A DNA stretch of 42,279 nucleotides. Source: Nephromyces sp. MM_2019 (Eukaryota > Apicomplexa > Aconoidasida > Nephromycida). Of this stretch, positions 36,645-42,279 are shown in pieces. The notes beneath the pieces were generated by a model. The model searched no databases. It was not told the DNA's origin and saw nothing but the letters and a program-made list of their open reading frames with translations. The DNA lies in assembly GCA_015657535.1 (NCBI GenBank), contig JADHZB010001307.1:1336-43614 (forward strand). The letters are read 5' to 3'. The translations under genes were made by a program, and so were the position numbers. Every line of letters begins with the position of its first letter. Positions within the stretch are counted from its first letter, which is position 1.

Positions 36645-37497
36645 CTAAACTCTTGAAGGACTTGAAGGGGGTTTAATTTCTCGAGCAGGATCACCATGTA
36701 TATAACCAGACACTATTTTATCAGGTAACAAATCATTGTAAGTTTGTGTACTTGTCTCGTAGATTTTTAAAGCTGCATAACCCAACAATGTCGAAGAAAC
36801 CAAGCCAATAACAAAAAAATATCTTATCCAAAGTGACAAGTAGGCAGATATAAAAAAAAATAAAAGTCCAATAATAAAACACCTAAAAAGATATAATAAT
36901 TTTTTTGAACTTAATAAGACTATACATTTCGCTTGAGGTGGAAAATTATTCAAACAACCTAGCTAGAAATTTAATGGCAGTTGATGATATAATTTTTAAA
37001 TGCTTTTTGTTCAAAATTAACTTCAGGACATTACCTAAGTGAACAATTAACTGAAGCTTCCATTAACTCAACTGCCTTGTCAACTGCCTCAGAGCTGTTA
37101 CCTCTTAGAGCTAAACCTGTGCCCCACATAGTTGTAACCGTGGAAATTAACAATACAAGTAGCATAAATCCTAAAGCGGAACCACTTGATATTACATATA
37201 GCAGTGCAACTTTTTCATTTGGGCAATTTTCTCCTTGAAATTTGATGAGATTAATAATTTAAAAATTAAATTTAAACTTCAAACTTAAATTTCTAGGGAA
37301 TTAAATGTTGAATAAATTATATATATCACTGAACCTGATACAGCCACAATCACAGACGCAGAAAATCCAGCTAATAAACCAGCCATCGATGAAAATTGAT
37401 TTAGAACTGAAAGAAAGTACTTAATCTCTTTATATCTTGATTGAATACTTCCTGAGTGAAATCCAGTAATCAGGTTTGCTTTATTTGCCTGTAACAT
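36645..37497 (-). CDS. Four-helix membrane protein resembling Orai
   Basis: Three exons on the minus strand, 37497-37335, 37233-37035 and 36882-36645, with introns of 101 and 152 nt, phases consistent, give 199 residues. Four membrane helices: about 37-53 (SSMAGLLAGFSASVIVAV), 61-85 (LLYVISSGSALGFMLLVLLIST), 121-139 (CFIIGLLFFFISAYLSLWI) and 140-160 (FFVIGLVSSTLLGYAALKIY), then an 35-40 residue polar tail. Helix order and steps such as SALLSGFAMVAMVEV against GLLAGFSASVIVAV, and ALMIST against VLLIST, resemble animal Orai calcium channels. The Orai pore Glu (human E106) lines up with Ala, and the TM3 Glu (E190) also with Ala. If homologous, it would not have the same calcium filter. The TM3-TM4 loop is very short. 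It ends tail-to-tail with the acidic secreted gene, 218 bp away. An unrelated 4-TM family is possible. Confidence 0.7.
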
Positions 37498-38217
37498 CTT
37501 TTAACAAACTTTACCAAATCGAAACTTTCCAAATTAATAAAATTTAAAGATAAGAAAAAACTCCAAATAATATATAACCTATCTTATATGAATTTTAGAC
37601 TGAAGCTTAGTTATAATGAGATTTATCTGTTGAATTGTAAATCTAACAATTTGAGTGACTACTTAACTCAATTATTATACTAATAATTATTGAAATCTAA
37701 TTTGTTGTATATATCAATATAATGAATTAATTTACCAACAGTATAAATTATTGAATTTTGATTAATAGGTTTATTCCTACAAACAAGAAGCTATAATATA
37801 ATAGAAAGTAATCACTTGCTAATTTTATATTAAACTCATAAAACAAAAACTTATTTCATAACCATTCTAAACTTAAGCAAAGTATCTGGCCATTCACAAC
37901 CAAACATAATATTTATAATTTAAAAACATATTACTAACAATGCTAATTATAGATTGCTTATATATATGAAATAAACGTAAACGACAATAAATTTACTGAA
38001 AAATGATAAATTTAGAAAGAAAAAAATTATTAAATTTTGTATGGGGTGTGGATGTGAATTAACATTTAAATTTTCGAAAATACTAAATTTATTTAAATAA
38101 GCTAAAGTATCTTTAATTCTTGTAAATATACATTTTAATTCTTGATTTTTTCGAAAATAAGAAATGTTAAATTAATTTGAGAAATGTTAGCCTATAGTCT
38201 TAATATAAATAAACATT

Positions 38218-38277
38218 ACTCAAGCATCGACCTATTTATATAAACACATATGTATATATATATATAGATGCTTGAGT
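38218..38277. repeat. 11-bp inverted repeat with AT-rich loop
   Basis: ACTCAAGCATC (38218-38228) and its exact reverse complement GATGCTTGAGT (38267-38277) flank a 38-bp loop that contains ACATATGTATATATATATAT. It could form a hairpin or cruciform. No gene ends close by, so a terminator role is not indicated. Confidence 0.75.
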
Positions 38278-39605
38278 TATGTTTAAGTGATGTGTAATGT
38301 ATAGATTTCGTCAATTTAGCTTTGATAAATTTGAGTGGCTTAATAATTAACATATATACAACTATACATAAGTTAACCCCTTTAAAGATGAGTGTATTTG
38401 ATGTTTTCAATTCTGTCATTAAGATGCGTTCTCAAATTCTTAATACATGAATGCATACAAAAGAATAGTGTAATAATATATTTATATAAATATTACATAA
38501 TTATAAAACTGTTAGACATTTATATAATGTTATAGATTTATATATACATTACATTTATTATTATTATTTCAAAATGCTAAGTATTTCAACAATTAATGCT
38601 TGTAATATATAAATCAAACTTTATTTCTATTTATAAAAGAAACATGTTAAAACATCCAAATATTTTACCTGTGTATATTTCTATGTAAATATGTACATAT
38701 ATAAACGTATATCGTAGAAATATATATAGGAATTAAAAGGTATATATTTTGATAGGTATTTAGGTTATCATAAATTTTACATAAATATATGTATATATAT
38801 ATGTATGCATAAGTCCTATGTTCCAAAATATAAATAATAATCAAAATGGATGTAACTCTTAACATTTCATGATATATCCAACATGTGATTGTATATAAAA
38901 ATCTTGAATTATTTTACCTAAGTTCAAATATAATTGATGTTCACAAACGCACAATTATACTTATTTACACACACAAACATATTTTATATTTACACATTTT
39001 CATACAAAAGTAGGTTTTTAGTCTTTTAGTTATAAACATGTAACACATATATACAATACACTAAATCAAATGTTATATATATATATATATATTGACATAA
39101 ATTATCTATCAAATTATATATCAAATTTGTATATGTATATATACATATATATAATTTGTATAAAATTACAAGAAAATATATAAATGAAAATTATTTTAAA
39201 AAATTGAAGAATTTGCTGACTTCTTCGTAAAATATATTTAAAATAATAATATTTAATTTTACTAATTGAAAATAAAATTTCCAATTTACAGATTTAAGTA
39301 TTTATACGTTTTTCTCAATTATTTCAACTTTTACATCCTTTATCAATATATACACCTTATATAAAAATTACAATTATCATAATAATTGTGTGTTTGTAAA
39401 CTATACATAATTGCTTCATAATCACTCCATATTTCCATCTTTTCCTCTAATTATAATTAAAATTATAATTTTGGTTTTATTACTTCATATATATATATGG
39501 ACTTTACTCTATCTATACCTACCCCTCACTTCAATACACTACAATATAAAAGTTTTAAATAATAAAAATTTCATAAACTTAATACCCAATTCATACATAC
39601 ACACA

Positions 39606-39610
<5 letters not shown>

Positions 39611-39645
<35 letters not shown>
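39611..39645. repeat. (TA)n microsatellite
   Basis: About 35 bp of uninterrupted AT/TA dinucleotides in the intergenic region upstream of the last gene. Confidence 0.9.
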
Positions 39646-39649
<4 letters not shown>

Positions 39650-40227
39650 TCCACTACTAAGTAGTAATAATCATAATTAATACCTTATTTAAAATATAAC
39701 ATCAAACATCCACACACATTATTACAAACAGCTACTATTTTCACACACACATCTTGATATCCTTATAATATATTTAAGAAATCATCCTACATATCCTCAT
39801 CATTATTCCTCTCCCCCCAATTTATTTTATTACACATACATACTCCCTGAACCAATTTCTACATACACACACACAAACTAAATTATAAATCCACACACAC
39901 AAACAAGATTATCTATACTCACACACAAATACATATACACAAACAAATTATCTATACACATACACAAACAAATCAAATATAAACACAAACAAATTATAAG
40001 TATATACAGACAATAACTTGTACGTACACTCCTTAAATTATTTAGAAGTATATACACATACCCTAATTTATACATACAGACCCACACCCCAACTTATACC
40101 CCTCCCTACACACACAAACACACCCAATTCCTCACTACACATACACACACTCGATATCTCCCCTAAACATACACATACCCACTACACAGGCACACACACA
40201 CACACTACATATTATACTTGTGTAAAC

Positions 40228-42179
40228 ATGATGAATTTTGGTAATAAGGGGTCCTATGGAAGGGCATACCCACACACAACTGATGTGTTTGCTATTTCCC
40301 CCACAATTACAAAAAAATTTATTTTCAATTCGCTGATGAGTTCGTTCATTGGCGCCCTACTTGGCATTGTTGGCTCAATTACAGTCAACTGCACACTTGT
40401 CGAAATTTCATTATCATTTTTCTTTGCTATGGTGAGTGTGTGTGTCTGTATGTGTGTACTGTATGATAAATATTTTGTGTAATTGCGAAATATGTGTGTG
40501 TACTGTATGATAAATATTTTGTGTAATTGCGAAATATGTGTGTGTACTGTATGATGTTTATTTTATGTAAGTACGGGATATGTGTGTGTAAATGTGTAAT
40601 GTATCTTGTGTATGTGTAATGTATCTTGTGTATGTGTAATGTATCTTGTGTATGTGGTGTGTGTGTGTGCGTGTGTGTATTAGGGATGTGTATTATATAT
40701 AGTTTGCATGTGTAAATTTTTAGATATGTTTCACATTACCTACTTTAGCTACACTATAGATTATATGTGTATGTAATATGTGTTATGATACATATATATA
40801 TAAGTTTGATATCAACTACTTAATGTTTTTGGGATGTGTGAACGGCGTGAATTCGAATATAAATGTAACACACATATATGGGGCTATATTATATGCAATT
40901 TCGATCACTTTTGATATATTTTAGGGTATAACTTTGCACACACACATACGGAATAAATGTGTATATATTAACATACATTTCCCCCTTATTTATATATATA
41001 TAAATGTGTTATTATTATAGTATTTTGGTTTACTATTTATTTCTATCGGATGTGTAATTATTTGGAGATTAGCTGAAAATAGTAGTGAAGAGGCTAAACA
41101 AAGAAAAAATCATTTATTAACATTTGCAACCATGGTTAGTTTCTGCCTACATAATCACTCACTTAATATACACACAACCAATTATAGATACGCTCAACAC
41201 ATTTCACACTCATTTACATCCATATTACACATACTTATTACACACTTTACACACATACTTCACACACCCTCTACACTTTTCACACTTTACACACGCTCTA
41301 CACTTTTCACACACCTTTCACACTTTACACACACATTACACACCCTCTACACTTTTCACACACTTTACACATTTTCACACACACGCTCCACACATTTTAC
41401 ACATTTTTGTTTCACAGATAATAATTTCTGGGTTGATTTGTTTTATGTTGAAACAAAATTGGTTTTTGAAAATAAATTATATTTTTAAAATTCCTATTTA
41501 CACACTTCTTGGTGTAAGTATTTCATTTGCCTTTATTTTTAGTATTATCGATATAATCAATTTTGTTGTGGCATTCTGTGATTTAACTATGAGTAAATCA
41601 TTGGTTGAATCTAAGACACAGGTAACACACTCACACACAACACACACACATAAACAACACACACACATAAACAACACACACACAAAACAACACACACACA
41701 TAAACAACACACACATATAACACAACACACACATACACACACACACACATATATACACACACACACACACACATATACATACATGAGTATTATATAGAGA
41801 TGTATAGACACACATTATACATAGTTTATACGATTATATAAAGATAACCCATTTACCCTATATATAATGTGTATGTGTGTATATATATACCCTATATAAA
41901 GTGTATATGTGTATGTATATATACACTATATAAAGTGTGTATATGTGGGTATATGTGGGTATATATACCCTATATATATATTGTGTGTATATATATTGTG
42001 TGTGTGTGTGTGTATTATAGGTTTACCTAGTCATTTCAACAGCCCTATCAATGGGTGCAATATTTGGGTTTATTTTTGGTTGTATGGACATCGAAGATGA
42101 GGCGGCCTACAAAATTAAATTGGCCCTCTTAAAAGAAGAACACTATTGTTATATAATTGGTATTATATTAGGTGCTCTG
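40228..42179 (+). CDS. Polytopic membrane protein, partial (continues past right edge)
   Basis: Not recognised by name. Four exons, 40228-40431, 41021-41134, 41418-41621 and 42021-42179 (204, 114, 204, 159 nt), all with phase-0 junctions, give 227 residues. A GTATGT donor follows at 42180, so the gene continues. Either ATG of the ATGATG at 40228 could start. Six hydrophobic segments are visible: FIGALLGIVGSIT; SLSFFFAMYFGLLFISIG; TFATMIIISGLICFML; LLGVSISFAFIFSIIDIINF; VYLVISTALSMGAIFGFIFG; CYIIGIILGAL. Exon junctions fall inside helices 2, 3 and 6. A Gly-rich FGFIFGCMDIEDEA step followed by Lys-rich ALLKEE looks conserved in character, but I cannot name the family. The introns (589, 283 and 399 nt, and the next) are nearly pure TG or CA repeats, unlike the introns of other genes here. 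Confidence 0.75.
40457..40588. repeat. 44-bp tandem repeat in intron 1 of last gene
   Basis: Units begin with TACTGTATGA at 40457, 40501 and 40545. The first two are identical over 44 bp and the third is diverged after the first 13 bases. They lie 25 bases inside the intron. Confidence 0.88.
40593..40652. repeat. 20-bp tandem repeat, three copies
   Basis: Three exact copies of TGTGTAATGTATCTTGTGTA, directly after the 44-bp array in the same intron and followed by a (TG)n run to about 40680. Confidence 0.9.
41624..41777. repeat. CA-rich half of intron 3
   Basis: About 150 bp of ACACAC runs interrupted by TAAACA, TATA and similar steps, starting at the donor. It is complementary in character to the TG-rich half of the same intron (about 41868-42013). 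Confidence 0.88.
41868..42013. repeat. TG-rich half of intron 3
   Basis: TGTGTG runs alternating with TATATATACCCTATATA steps, ending in (GT)n and TATTATAG at the acceptor. A TATAAAGTGTATATGTG-like motif recurs at about 41895, 41931 and nearby. Confidence 0.85.
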
Positions 42180-42188
42180 GTATGTTAA

Positions 42189-42189
<1 letters not shown>

Positions 42190-42279
<90 letters not shown>
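42190..42279. repeat. (TG)n microsatellite to the window end
   Basis: Uninterrupted TG dinucleotides for 90 bp, cut by the window edge, beginning ten bases after the donor of the last visible exon. An assembly break in the repeat is likely. Confidence 0.95.

Larger units (their letters stand above)
37498..40227. other. Intergenic region, 2.7 kb, repeat-rich
   Basis: Divergent gap between the Orai-like gene (minus) and the last gene (plus). No coding exon was supported. It holds many short TA tracts (38249-38266, 39076-39092), an 18-bp palindrome ATATGTATATATACATAT (39131-39148), an inverted repeat at 38218-38277 and a (TA)n run at 39611-39645. The final 500 bp before 40228 are strongly CA-rich on the plus strand. 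Frames here are low-complexity reads through repeats. Confidence 0.6.

Noticed and set aside
39411..40087. Frames through CA/TA-rich sequence upstream of the last gene, both strands
   Set aside because: Translations are Thr-His, Tyr-Ile or Cys-Val repeats produced by dinucleotide runs.
41498..41815. Minus-strand Cys/Val-rich frames over intron 3 of the last gene
   Set aside because: They are reads of the CA repeat from the other strand; the real gene is on the plus strand with matching splice phases.

Overview
This is eukaryotic nuclear DNA from a very AT-rich organism, probably a protist. Evidence is a WD40 ribosomal scaffold (RACK1), a DBP9/DDX56-type nucleolar helicase, an AMPK gamma subunit, and about fifty GT-AG introns I could place by reading frame. 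The lineage is not settled. An alveolate or apicomplexan-like parasite fits the base composition, short introns and RACK1 sequence, but a fungal or other protist source is not excluded. No tRNA, rRNA, transposon or CRISPR array was recognised. The window starts in a 45-bp tandem repeat and ends in an uninterrupted (TG)n tract, so it looks like a contig broken at repeats. The first and last genes both run to these ends.

Layout. 219-3246 (-): large unrecognised helical protein, four exons, probably continuing beyond the left edge. 6691-8151 (+): two-exon Ser/Asn/Lys-rich protein with a possible NET-like helical module. 10482-11942 (+): sodium:solute symporter of the DUR3-like type, single exon. 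13997-15709 (+): RACK1, five exons. 17529-19184 (+): POT/PTR proton-coupled peptide transporter, single exon, bacterial in character. 21401-24765 (+): DDX56/DBP9 RNA helicase, six exons. 26306-30014 (-): AMPK gamma with four CBS motifs, eleven exons. 30971-33907 (+): DUF4211 protein, fourteen exons. 34434-35016 (+): small ABM-like alpha/beta-barrel protein with an N-terminal hydrophobic helix. 35587-36426 (+): acidic secreted protein built of eight tiny exons. 36645-37497 (-): four-helix membrane protein resembling Orai. 40228 to the right edge (+): polytopic membrane protein whose introns are CA and TG repeats.

The genes do not form one pathway. Themes are ribosome biogenesis and translation (DDX56, RACK1), nutrient uptake (two transporters), energy sensing (AMPK gamma) and several membrane or secreted proteins. 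Three things stand out. First, both transporters lack introns although every other confident gene is split, up to 14 exons, so lateral acquisition is a reasonable hypothesis. Second, GC skew follows transcription: the sense strand is C-rich across exons, introns and flanks, with sharp flips in divergent (about 5.9 and 30.8 kb) and convergent (about 25.4 kb) gaps. Third, the last gene has complementary CA- and TG-rich introns around in-frame exons, an arrangement that could fold the pre-mRNA and influence exon skipping or circular RNA formation.

All exon boundaries were deduced by hand from splice motifs, phase continuity and protein sense. Each complete gene model sums to a whole number of codons ending in a stop. 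No transcript evidence or database search was available.
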